Source: Monosporascus cannonballus
Taxonomy: Eukaryota > Ascomycota > Sordariomycetes > Xylariales
Direction of reading: 5' to 3'
Assembly (NCBI GenBank): GCA_004154925.1
Contig: QJNS01000699.1
Span: 62,001-126,000 of the forward strand
DNA length: 64,000 bases
The notes under the pieces are model-generated. The model was not told the origin of the DNA and did not search any database. It worked only from the letters and a program-made list of their open reading frames with translations. Positions within the stretch are counted from its first letter, which is position 1; each line of letters starts with the position of its first letter. Position numbers and translations under genes: made by a program. Below are positions 23,300-35,380 of this stretch, one piece after another.

Positions 23300-24966
23300 A
23301 AATTAAATATATATATAAAAAATAAAACGACTTAAAAATTATAAAATAATAATAACTTAATCGAAAATTAATTACTTAATAATTATAAAAATTACCAAAA
23401 ATAATTTAAATAAAATTAAAATATTAATATTAAAATATTATTTAATTATATAATTACTTTTAAACTTTTAATAATTAATTACCTTATTATATACCGATCG
23501 GAAACTTATAAGCAACGTAAAAAAATTAAACCATTATTTTAAAAATAAAATTTCGCGTTTAATTATTAAATTTTATATTAATTAACTTTTAATAAGCGTA
23601 TTAAGGAAATTAATATAAAAATATCGGAAAATAATTAAAGAATATATAACGGCAAAAGGCAGATATACTTATTAAATTTATTAATCGTAAAATCCGGAAG
23701 GAATTTAGGAACGTTTTATTTTTTACAAAAAATAAGGCCTAAATAACCGGAATATAATTTATTATTAATTAAAAATAAGGTGATATTTTTAAAACGTTTA
23801 ATATATTTAAGTTTAATAATAATTTTGTTAAATAAAACTATTTTTTAATTATAATTATTAATAAATATCAAAATTTGGTTAAAGTATTAAAAAACGGGTG
23901 GAAAATATTTGTAAACGGAAAACGTAACGGCATAATAACCTTCGAAAATCGCCTTATTTATAAGGATATCTTAAAATTACGCCTAATTAGAAATTAATTA
24001 CGAAATAATAAAAAAGAACTATAATATTTATAAAAAGGATTTAAATTTATAAATCTATAAAACGGCATTAAAATTAGATTTTTATAATTATAATAAACGA
24101 TCGGAAATCGACCTTAATTATATTAAAAAACGTTATTTTTTAATAATAATTGTATTAAGGGCGAATTTGGCCTTGCAAAGGACGTCGAGTCGACGACCGA
24201 CCGCAATTACGTTAAAACGTTTATATTAAATATCCGTAATACGAGTTTTTTCGAATTTGTCGATTAATTCCTAATTATCGGTACCGAATTAAGAAATTAT
24301 TTAGGCAATACCTTTAAAAACGATCAAAATTTAAACAGAAAATTAAATAACGATATTAATAATATTAAAAATAATTATTTACCGCGTAAAATATTTTATA
24401 ATAATAATTAATTACGACGTAATTTAAGGCGTCCGAAATTTAAATACAAATTGTACGGTAATTAAAATAACGTTATATTATATAAATATAATACGGTTTA
24501 TTACCGCCCGTAGTATAATTAATATTTATTTTATTATCGGCGTTAAGGGGATAACGTTTAAGGAAATCTTAATCCTTCTTAATATTAAAATATTATTTTT
24601 TTGGAATTCTTTATGAAAAAAAATATAGCAAACGGAAATAATACGTAATATAATGGAAAAAGACGAAATAAAAATAAAAAAACCGAAAAACCGAATAAAA
24701 CGCATATACAGAAAGAATAAAGATATAAACGCGAAAAAAAAGAAAAAAAGATAAACAAAATAAGGTTAAAAATAGATTATAATACAAAATTAGGCAAAAT
24801 ATAATTAATTACGTAATATGATACATATTTATTATTGCGGCAATTATTTATAACATAATATAACGGTAAATTATTAACAAATATACGTAATTAAATTTAC
24901 AAAATACGTTATATCAAATTAATAATAATACTATTAAAAATTAATAATTTAAAAAGAAAAAGTAAT
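23300..24966 (+). other. Unassigned 3' region of element B1, conserved in copy B2
   Basis: Between the chromodomain and the 3' LTR lie about 1.6 kb that align with 40560-42258 of the second copy. One readable stretch (about 24150-24300) gives GEFGLAKDVESTTDRNYVKT, then FEFVD, then LIIGTELRNYL. The matching part of B2 is still an open 73-codon frame (41337-41558). I do not recognise it. It could be an extra ORF, captured host sequence, or a long untranslated region. Confidence 0.5.
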
Positions 24967-25172
24967 TATAAAAATATAATCCTTATAAGGATAAGGTTAA
25001 TAACCGACCAGCCACCGATCAGCCACCGACCCACTTACTAATATAAATCTACCATTTGGCAGCTAGTAAGAAACGCCAAATGGAAGTAACCTAATACATT
25101 CACTTTTTGGAATCTGCTTTACAACTGGTCGGAGATCACTTTACCCAGCTCACAGCTGTCCATTATCTTACA
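24967..25172 (+). repeat. 3' LTR of element B1 (206 bp)
   Basis: Starts TATAAAAATATAATC after a purine-rich tract and ends CCATTATCTTACA. Same length as the other three LTRs, and less eroded in its 3' half than the 5' copy. Confidence 0.92.
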
Positions 25173-26680
25173 CGTAACTACATTTTTTAGAAAACTAATA
25201 TTCGAATATATAATTCGATTATTTGAATTAACGTATTAATTAATTTTTTTAAAAAAATCAAATACGTATCAAATTATTATTATATAAACATTAATAAAAG
25301 ATTTAATTGCCGCTAATTAAACTCTCGTTAAATATTAATATTATAATATATTATATGAAAAATTTATAATTTTATGAAAAGATTTAAATTTTGCTATTTA
25401 TTTAAAAATTTATAATTCGAAATTAAAATAGTTTCTATATATTATTTTAAATACAAATTAACGTTTAATTATAACATTTACTTTGAATTAATTTAAAATT
25501 TTAAATTACATAGTAATATGTGTAAAAAGTAATAATTATATAATAAAAAATAAAAATTAAAACGGTTTTATAATAATATTAATCCAAATATTTATATATA
25601 TATATATTTTATAATTTTCAAAATTAAGATTTTAATATTTCCGAAAACTGTTATATATTAAATAAAAAATTAATTTAGTTGATAAAAATTTAAAAATACC
25701 TATTTAATGGTTTATAATAATATAATTGTATTAAAAGTAAATTATATTTTATAATTCATTGTAATAAAATATGTCATATTTTAATACTATAATTTTAATA
25801 TTTGAAATTATGTTTCTTATATAATATTCCTATATAATATCGTTATATAAAACATTATTATTATTTTTATTTATTATTATAATCGTACGGTTTTGGAAAA
25901 AAAATATATTTTAACTTAATTAATATTATAAAGTAAAATACTCTTATAACATGTTATAATAATGTTTAATATCGCTTAATATCTTTTATTAATTCGTAAA
26001 TAATATTACTCCGATTTTATTTTTTTCAGTTTTATTAATGCGTTTTTTAAATATAAGAAATAAGCTTTTCTCGTTTTTTTAAATTGAAACGCATATCGTA
26101 TAATAAATGTTATTCGATTTTATTAGATTTAATTAACAAAAATAAAGTCATTATCGACGATATATATAATGTTTATCGAAAACTGTTTTAAAAAATATGT
26201 AAATTTAAAAAGTTTTATCGATTTTGGAAACGTTTTGATTTTATTTATAGAAATTAAAATATAATAAGTTATATTTAGAAAATATAAATTAAGTAAGCCG
26301 AAACTTATAAAATATAAATAACTTAAAAAACGGATTGTTAATTTTTAAATAAACGAGGATAATTATATCAAAAATCGTCGAAAGTTTTATTTATATATAT
26401 ATATAATATTAGCATATTTATGTTATTTTTATAGAAATTCAGCGCTCGATGCGAATTATTTGTATTAAAAACTTTTAATATATATAAAATTTCACGAAAT
26501 ATCTTGATTTATTTTTTTTAAAAAAAATTAAATTTATAAAAAATATTTTTCTCGCTTAACTGTTATCGTATTTAAATTTATTATATATAACGTATTATAT
26601 AAGCTTATCGAATATATAAACTTATCAGATAGTTTTTGATATATTTTAAACTTCTAAATTTAATTATTTATTACTTAATA
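25173..26680. other. AT-rich stretch without recognisable gene
   Basis: It begins with the right target duplication CGTAA (25173-25177). The rest is dense in stops and holds no motif I can assign. Confidence 0.6.
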
Positions 26681-26689
26681 TCTATAATA

Positions 26690-28060
26690 TAAAACGACTT
26701 ACCAAAAGAGCAAAAATAAAGCTAGCCGTTAAAGTTAAAAAACGAAACCCGAAACTTAATTATACGATATTTAGTTCTATATATGAAATTCTCTATTTTA
26801 CTGTATATAAACGATATATTTACAAATCTTTTAAAGCCGATATTATCTTCAAATCGCCAAAATTAACGCCGATCGAAAAGAAATTCCATTATCGACCGAA
26901 TTCTTGATTCAAATATACGAATCTTTTCTGTCCGACTTTAATATGTTAAAAATATAGCGAATTTACAGCTAATCTAGTATATCGCAATGCGCTTTAGAGT
27001 TAACTGGACGTCGAACTTTATTAAACAGCAAAAAAAACTTAAAACGCGTTTAAATCGAAAAATCGATTATTAACGGGTATTATGCGAAAATCTAAAGATA
27101 TTTCGTAAATAGTTCGAACTTATTCGAGTTATTATCGCAAAATACGATTTCGCAAAAAAAGATATTTATAATTTCGACGAAACTAACTTTTTAATAAAGC
27201 TTTTTATAACGATAAATATAGTAATTATAAATATTGAAAAGAATAAAAAAACCTAAATAAACGTAATAAGAAAATCGGAAATAAGTTATAGTTATTTAAG
27301 TTATTAACTTATAAGATTAGATTTTATTATTATTTATTATTTTAACAAAATTTATTTTGATTTTTAGCATTAAAATATTATTTATTATCTTATTAAAGGT
27401 TTAATATAAGTTATAATAATCGGACAACAAACGAATGGAATTTAAAATAGGTTTAATATTTTAATAAATATATTCGAACGCGTATAAAAGAATTGACACG
27501 TTTTTTTATTTTTAACGATTATGAAAATTATTATTTGATAAAATTCGAACAATATTATGCGAATAACGGTATTATTATGCTTTATATATCTATTTATTTT
27601 TTTTATGTACTTTAACTTTTCGACATATTTTATTTTTTCGTTTTAAAGCGTACTTATTCGCTTGATATCGAAAATTTAATATAACATTATTATACTTATA
27701 TTAGGAAGAAAGATTTCTTCGCCGGGCTTTATAATACGTTTAAACTTTTATAACGTCCGGTAATATTAAATTCGTATTTATAAAAACCGGTCTTATTTTA
27801 TTCAATTTTAATAATATTTTTTTTCGACTTAGAAATTCTTTCAACCATATTTATATCGACTCTTTCGCCGCTTATTTCCGCCGGTTTTATTTTTTCCGTT
27901 TTTGCGAAAACCTTTAGGAATATTCGCAAAATAACAAAATAAAGACGTTATTTGCAAAAAAAATTACTAAAATAGGTTGTCGACAAAAATAATAAAATTG
28001 GTTAATTTTTTAATAAAAACTAATTTATTACTTTTATATAAAGTAGTTTTTTAGGAGAAA
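26690..28060 (+). mobile_element. pogo/Fot1-type DDE transposase relic
   Basis: The + strand translation, interrupted by stops, follows a Fot1-like transposase. LELTGRRTLLN lies near 26995 (one frame), or RNWTSNFIKQQKKLKTRLNR just after it in the adjacent frame. Then come KIDY, LIRVIIAKYDFAKKD and the exact motif DIYNFDETNF at 27161-27190, containing the first catalytic Asp. Downstream, around 27540-27680, a segment has the spacing of the conserved YCxxNxIxxLCxPPHSSHLLQPLDV region with many Ser/Pro codons mutated to Phe/Leu/Tyr by C-to-T change. The C-terminal part is vaguer. Terminal inverted repeats were not identified, so the ends are approximate. Confidence 0.75.
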
Positions 28061-30726
28061 AGACCGCTTAATTGTAAAAAATGAATTATATCTTAAATAA
28101 ACGTTAAGAAACTATAAATAAGCGTTTTTAAAAAGAAAAAAAATACTTATTATAAAAGAGAGACAAGCTTCTTTAGCGAAAAAAAGGTGGTAATGAAAAT
28201 ACAGCTAATAACGGTTGAAAATAATCGTTATAAAAGGGTGAAAACGAAGAAACGAAAACATAGCGTTTGTAACAAACTCGAATATAATGCGCGTATTTAT
28301 AAAAAAGCTATATGTACGTTTAGCCAAAAAATTTGATTAATTTAAATTAATTTAATATATTATGGTTAATTAATTCAAATTTGCTTTCTACAAATACTAA
28401 ACCCTATCCGATATACTTGTACATCTAGTAAACCTATGTAATATATTAATATAATTTTTAAATATTTTAATTAAGTCGGATTAGTAAAGGAGATATTACG
28501 AGGTTTTAATTAAACATATTAAATAAGATTTTTATCGACAATTATAAAGCCGAAAAGATTTTTAATACGGTTAATATTCTATAAGACGATAACTTTTTTA
28601 ATTTTATTAAAAATATTTATTGAACATTAAACGATACCGTTTTTATAAATTAAAAATTTCGAAATTATGTTTTTTTTAAAAAAAGGCTTAAATTTATTCA
28701 TATTTTTTTTATATATTATACGATATAACAACGTTAATTATATTAAATAATTTATACCGATATTATTATATTTTATAATATTAATTAATTTAATTATAGT
28801 AAAAATATTTTATTTTTATTAAATATTATACGTTATAATATTATATTAAGTATTTATTAATTCGTTTTTATATTAAATTTGATTTCGATAAAATTTAAAA
28901 AATTATATGAAAACATTTAATGTAAGAAATAAAATTTATAATTTGTAATTTATTAGCAAATTTTGCTAATCGAAAAATAATATATATAATATTAATATTA
29001 TTGTTCTTCGAAATTCGTTTTAATTATATAAAGTATATTTTTTTAATTCGAATATTATATTCGTTAAGCTTTCTTGCGAAATAAATATTACGATATTTGA
29101 AATTTTCGTAACGAAATTTTTAGACATATTCATTTTTTATTTCGAAATTTTTAATTTATTATAAAATATTTATTTCGCATTAAAAAGAATAATTAAAAAG
29201 CGGAAAATATATTGGTTTTAGATTATAAAATTATAAAATTTAAACTTGTCGGTTTTAATAATTTTGTATTTTTTATTAATAATGTAAGTAAACAAAATAA
29301 AAAATAATAAAAAACGAAAACTACTTTGTAAATAATTTAAAAGCATTTATTTAAAAAATATTTAATATCGAATTTATTCAAGATAATTTAGCTTCAAATA
29401 GTCGTAATATTTTAAATAAAATTTTAATTTTATAATATAAAGTATCGATAATTTTTTTAAATCATTTTAATTAAAACAGTTTGTTATCGTATTCGTTATC
29501 GTTAAATAAACACATTAAAGATTTATTAAATAAAAATAAAAGGTTAGTATAAATTTTAATTTTTTATTATTTTGTACTCTTTTATAAATATTATTATATT
29601 TATATTTTAGTTTTAGTATTAGTATAATTTTAATACTTACGTATATTTAATTAATGAATTTCGAAATCGCCTTATATATTTTTATAATTATGTAATCAAT
29701 GTATTAATATAATTCATGTATTTCGATAATAAAATCGTAAATAAAAAACTCTTTTACAATAGAGTATCCAATATAAATTTTTTAAAAAAATGATATAAGT
29801 AATTAAATTTATATTTCGTTTAAGTTTAATAATTTATCCTTTATTTAAATATTTTATTTGAGTAGTTTATATCTTATAACATTACATAAAAATATAATAT
29901 TATCTATAATTAAATATAACGTATAATTTGAAGCTAATCTATACAATCAATTTATAATCAATTTATTAATTAACGTTTTTAAATATTATTTAAGATTTGT
30001 TTTCGTTTTGCTCTTTTTCGTACCTTATTATAATTTATATATTTGTAACTTTTTTCGTTTTCGAATTTTTCAATTTTATTTATTTTAAGCGCAATATATG
30101 CGTTTGGAACTTTTTATTAGGATTATATAAGAATGTCAAATATTTATTATTTGTATAATTTCGCAAACTATAATATTTATAAAATAATTATATAATATGT
30201 ATTCTTTAGCTAAATAACTCGGTTTATAAAGTTATAGACTTTTTTTCATTATATATACGATATTTAGTTTATATAAAGTTTTTACTAAATTATAAAAACC
30301 GTAAATAATCAAGAGTTTATAATTAATTTAATAATTTATAAAGTCGGCATAATTCGTTATAACGTAAATTCTATTTTGCTAGTTATTATTATGTAAGATA
30401 TTTTATATTATATTATTAATATTTAATATTTATATAAATATTATTTTTTACAATAAAAAGTTTTATTCTTATTATAAGTTTTTTATAATATTATAAAATT
30501 GATAAAATTATACTAAGCGTAAAATCTTTCTCTTTGATATATCTTCGTATTTGTAATAAAATATAAAGTATTGTTTTTTAAAATCTTTTAATATATTTAT
30601 ATAGCTTTATAGAATATATCTAATATTTAATATCTATTGCGTATAATATATATTTTTCGAAGAAAACGGTTTATATCTTAAGATAATCGAATATTACTTA
30701 ATTAATATAAAAATACTTTAATTAGG
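28061..30726. other. AT-rich stretch without recognisable gene
   Basis: Extremely AT-rich DNA with stops in all frames. No retroelement or transposase motifs could be read. It ends at the target duplication ATTAC (30727-30731) of the solo LTR. Confidence 0.6.
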
Positions 30727-30731
30727 ATTAC

Positions 30732-31111
30732 TGTTACGACTTAATAAAACTAGACCTGCGAAAACGGTTGCAACGACAAGAATAATACGACTCACTCTGT
30801 AAGTTACGTAACCAGTGATTATTAATACGCTCGTGATTACTAGAAAGCAACTATAATTATAAAAAATTATAATTATTACGAAAAACATAATAAGTAATAA
30901 TTTAAATAATGATGAAAACTATATATACGTTCGTTATTTCTATAGTTTAAATAGTACCAGTTTGTAATACAATTCCGTTACCTAAGATATTCTTAGTATT
31001 ACGAGACGTAACTAGTTATTATATTTATTGCTTAGATTTCTACAATACATCTGCGAATATAAACTCGTACAACTTAGATTTAATAATTGTTTAAATCTTC
31101 TAGTCGTTAAA
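30732..31111 (+). repeat. Solo LTR (380 bp) of the relic A Gypsy family
   Basis: Begins TGTTACGAC and ends GTCGTTAAA, flanked by the exact 5-bp duplication ATTAC (30727-30731 and 31112-31116). It aligns along its length with the LTR at 4275-4662. No pol sequence is attached, so it is the product of recombination between the two LTRs of a full element. It is less mutated than its AT-rich surroundings at the 5' end. Confidence 0.8.
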
Positions 31112-31116
31112 ATTAC

Positions 31117-34100
31117 GGTATAAGTTTCGCTTTATCGCAGATTATTTTAATATCGGTTTTAGTTGTTTTTTAGTTCGAAATTTTATTATTCGTTTTTAAG
31201 GCTGTTTTTTAGAAAATATTATTAATAAATTTGACTTTTTAAACCGTGCAAATAATGTTTTTAAGTTTATTCGAAATATATTATGAAAAAGTATAACGAA
31301 ATTTGTTTTTATTATATAACTAAAATATTTTTTTACATTTTATTATAAAATAAATTATAATAAAATATATATTATAATACAGATTTCGAGTAATAAGAAA
31401 AGAAATATTAGTTAATAATTGTTATAATATAAATAAGGTAATTTAATATATTAAAGTGTAAAAACTATTTAACTGTACTAAATATTATATTTAATATATA
31501 TTTGAACGAAATAATTTTATAAATATATCGTATTATTTATATCTAATTATTAGCATTTTTAGTCTTATTTTATATTATAAAAACTTTATTATTTTTTTTA
31601 TTATTTACTAATTTATATAAAATTAGAAATTTATAGATGTTTTTTTAATATTAATAATATATTTCGTATTGATTTAATATACGAATTTTGTTTGAATTAT
31701 TATATTTCTTATTTTCTATTTTTAATTTTGATTTTAATTATGCCAAAACTATATTCGTAAATTTATAATAATATTAAATTTTGAATTTGAATTATTGATA
31801 TATAAATATTTAATATTGTATTATTATTATAATAATATTGCCGCCGTTTAATAAAGCAAAATACTGTATAAGTATTCTTCAAATATATAGTAATTTAATA
31901 AAAAATTAAAATATATATAAAAATCGTAACGATATCAGATTAATTATTAATATGAATTATATTAATTGCGAAACCTTTTCGTATTCTATTTTTCATTATA
32001 TATATTATTTTTGAACCTTATTTTAGCTTATTAAATAAGTTGTTTCAAATTAAATAGTTATTTTATAAAGTTTTTAGTATTATAAAGTTTTTATAAAACG
32101 GATTTTATTTTTTATATATTATAAAGCGAGATAGCTTAATATATATATAATTAATAGAATGTTGAGAAAATATATTTGTATATTACAATAATGTTTTAAA
32201 CTTTCTTTTAAGTAAATATCGAGAAAGTTATTTAATAACATATATTCTTTTTTATTTTTTATTATATTAAAATATAATAAAAAATTATCGATATAAAATA
32301 TGTAAATTATTAGAAAATACATTTTTACAATCGAAAAATAAAAGTTTTATATATTATAAATTTAATTAACGTATGTTTTTTAAAAGTTCGTATAATTTGA
32401 GCTGTTAATTGCTTTTGTTAATTTATAATCAATAATAATTTAAATAAGAAAAATAATATTAAGAATATAATAATGTTATAATCTCGATTGAAAATATAAA
32501 CTTACGATATATTTTGTAATATATATTATATTAACGCTATATTTATAATATTAAACGAAAGTAAAATTATCAATTATTAGGAAGTAATTATTATTTAAGT
32601 AATTTTATATACATATAAAATTTCAAATATCGTAATATATTCGATATTGCTTCTGAAAATTTGGACAATTATTTGAAATATCCGAATATTATTATATTTA
32701 TATATAATTTTAAAATAAATAACTTTTTAAAATTAATCGAGAATTTAGTTATATTAATAAAAAGCAAACGCGATAAAGAGAAAAAAGTTAAATCGGACCG
32801 TTAATGATTTATTGAGAAAACTTAAACACTTTAATTTAAACAAGAATTAATTATTAAACAATCTAATAAAATAATAATAAATATACCAAAGGCGTTTAAA
32901 AAATATTAATTAAAATTATATGCTAATAAATATTACTTCTAATTACAAAAAGAAAAGGTTATAAAGTATAATTAATAAAAATTTAATATAAAATCTGAGA
33001 TTTTAAATATTTTGAATTAATATTTTTAAAAAAGAGAATATTAGAATAATTATAATAATACCGAAAAATTTACCTTATTCAAATTAACGAAAATTATTTA
33101 TATTATTTATTTATTTGTATAATCGATTTTTTATCTTAGCTATTCGACTAGAGGCAATGTATTTTGAAACTGAGAAAATATAAAAATATTTTGGAAATAA
33201 ATATAACAATTTCGGAAAAAAAGAGAAAATAAAATTTAAAAGATTTTAATTTAGCGTTAATATTTAAAACTACAAAATTAAAATAAAATTTAGTAATAAT
33301 CATATTAAGTTATATATTAAATTAGATAATATAAAAGTCCGTTAATTTTTAAATTTAAAAAATTTAATATATATTTATTATAATATAAAATTAATTCGAA
33401 TTATAATAAACTAATATTTCATATAAAACTCATAGTAATAAGAATTAATAAAAAGAATAAATTTAATTAATAAATGAGATATTAATAGCTTTAATTAATA
33501 TTATGTAAATATTTATAATAATCGTATTTTATAAGTGCAACGCTGCGCTAAAATCGAATCTTTTTTATTATCGACCTTAATTAAAATTTACAAAGTTTCG
33601 ATTTTTATTTTTTTAACTTAATATCGTAATTACTTTTTAATCTGTTATTAATATTATTTTTCGGTAAGTGCTATTTATTCTTAATATAATATTTTATTAA
33701 TTTTGATAAAAATTATTAGTGGAAATTTTTAAATATATATTTTTATAACGTCGAAATACGGATTACTACGTTTCGATAACGTGGACAACTCCAGTAATAA
33801 TATAAAAACAAATAAATAATACGAATTGATATATAATAACGAAAACGGAATTAAGAATATAAAAATATTTAAAAATATTAAGTTTTCTATTAACGTTATC
33901 AATACTAGAAATAAAAAGATTAATTAAAATTATTTAATACGTTACGAATTACGTATATAAATATAAGCGTTATTATAATCGAAATTACGATTTTAAATTA
34001 TGAAAACGTATAAATTATATATCGATTTAATATTTAAATTATAAAAATAATTGTTAAATCGTTAATTATTTATTTAAATCGACCGATTATATATAATGTA

Positions 34101-35169
34101 CTATAATTCGGATTAAATATAATTTATGGTAATTTTGTAAAACTTTTAATATTTATTACCTTTGTAATATAATAATAGTTTTTAATTTATATAACATCGT
34201 GCATGATATAAAAATATAATATTATTATTTCTAATTAAGCGAGTTTTATTGTTTACAAAGAATTGTTTATATTTTTTATAATATCGAAAACATATTATTC
34301 ATATTTTAAATATAATATATTAAATAAGCAATCTTTTAAAATATTTTCATATTGTTATTTTTTACACTTAGTAATGCTGTGATTTAATTTAATTACATTT
34401 TAAATTAAATATAGATTTTTAATTTCGTTTAATTTATTTGAAAATTTATTAAATAAAAACTGTTTAAATTTAACAAGTTATTATATTAAGAATTTCGTAA
34501 TTAAAATATATTACGAAAATTATTATTAATAATTTTTATAAATTTATATAAAGCGATATTATTTAAACTTTGAAAATCAAAGTTTGCTTTTTGGCCTTAT
34601 TTTAAAGATTTTATTGATTTTGTAGAAATAATATTTAAGAAATTTAATTAATATATTAGACCCCTGATAAACACTTTTTTATTAGAAGTTATAGCTGTAG
34701 CTACGACTGCTGCGCTGCAAGCGCAGCCACAATCTTCAAAATAGAGTCCTGATTATAATGAAGCAAGAAATTATACGATTCTAAGAGCTGCTAAGAGCTT
34801 GTTAAGTTTATATATATCTAGCTAGCTCGTCGATATTTCGTATTTTTTAATTTTACATTTTTATTATTTTTGCTATATATTCTTTAACACAAATGCTATA
34901 CTTTTTCTTTTTTGTTTTAATGTTTTTACAACAATTATTCTTAGTCGTTATTAGCTTTACTTTTTTATTACTTTTTTATAGCTAGGAAAATCTTTTCTTT
35001 TATAAAATAAATACTTGTTTAACAATTTTTTTTACGAAACGAAGATATAATTTATTATAACTATAAAAATTATTAATTATTTATTGTGTTCGAAAATATT
35101 AGATATAATATTTATCGTATAAATAATATCGTGTAATAATTTTCTATATATTTGGCTTAATCTGAAAAA
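31117..35169. other. AT-rich stretch without recognisable gene
   Basis: About 4 kb of AT-rich DNA. A minus-strand frame of 67 codons at 32119-32322 is only Ile/Leu/Tyr-rich noise from base composition. The only structured piece is the hairpin motif at 34685-34737. Confidence 0.6.
34685..34737 (-). repeat. GC-rich hairpin motif, copy 2
   Basis: Contains the self-complementary arms GCTGCGCT and AGCGCAGC around GCA. It is the reverse complement of the eroded copy at 4998-5047. It lies between CCCCTGATAA (34670) and GTCCTGATTA (34745), which may be element ends. It stands out as GC-rich inside the AT-rich block. Confidence 0.5.
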
Positions 35170-35174
35170 TAAAG
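35170..35174 (+). repeat. Target-site duplication of element B2 (left, mutated)
   Basis: TAAAG here corresponds to TAGGG at 42465-42469. The two differences are G to A, as RIP would produce on the left copy. Confidence 0.55.
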
Positions 35175-35380
35175 TATAAGAATACAGCTCTTACAAGGAT
35201 GAGGCTGGTAGCCGACCAGCCACCAATTAGCCACCGACTTACTTATTAATATAAATCTACTATCTAGCAGCTAATAAAAAACGCTAAATAAAAATAACTT
35301 AATATATTTACTTTTTAAAATCTGCTTTACGATTAATCGAAAATCACTTTATTTAATTTATAGTTATTTATTATCTTATA
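35175..35380 (+). repeat. 5' LTR of element B2 (206 bp)
   Basis: Starts TATAAGAATACAGCTCTTAC and ends TTATTATCTTATA. Same length as the three other LTRs. The differences I compared against B1 are C/T or G/A. Confidence 0.92.

Larger units (their letters stand above)
17767..25172 (+). mobile_element. RIP-degraded full-length Ty3/Gypsy element B1 (7406 bp)
   Basis: Bounded by two 206-bp LTRs and a 5-bp duplication CGTAA. Domains on the + strand, through many stops, are: Gag with an eroded zinc knuckle (19222-19263); reverse transcriptase about 20040-20640, with KKDGNF, VNYKGLN and YLNNI at 20520-20534 (both catalytic Asp now Asn); a presumed RNase H region to about 21400; integrase about 22080-22760 (ILVIVDRFTK from 22332, later TGYFPFETLYKYY); and a chromodomain-like block about 23190-23290. 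A further 1.6 kb with no assigned role precedes the 3' LTR. The second copy at 35175-42464 has the same orientation. Not mobile. Confidence 0.92.

Noticed and set aside
32119..32322. 67-codon minus frame rich in Ile, Leu and Tyr
   Set aside because: Expected by chance in AT-rich DNA; no start context, homology or matching copy.
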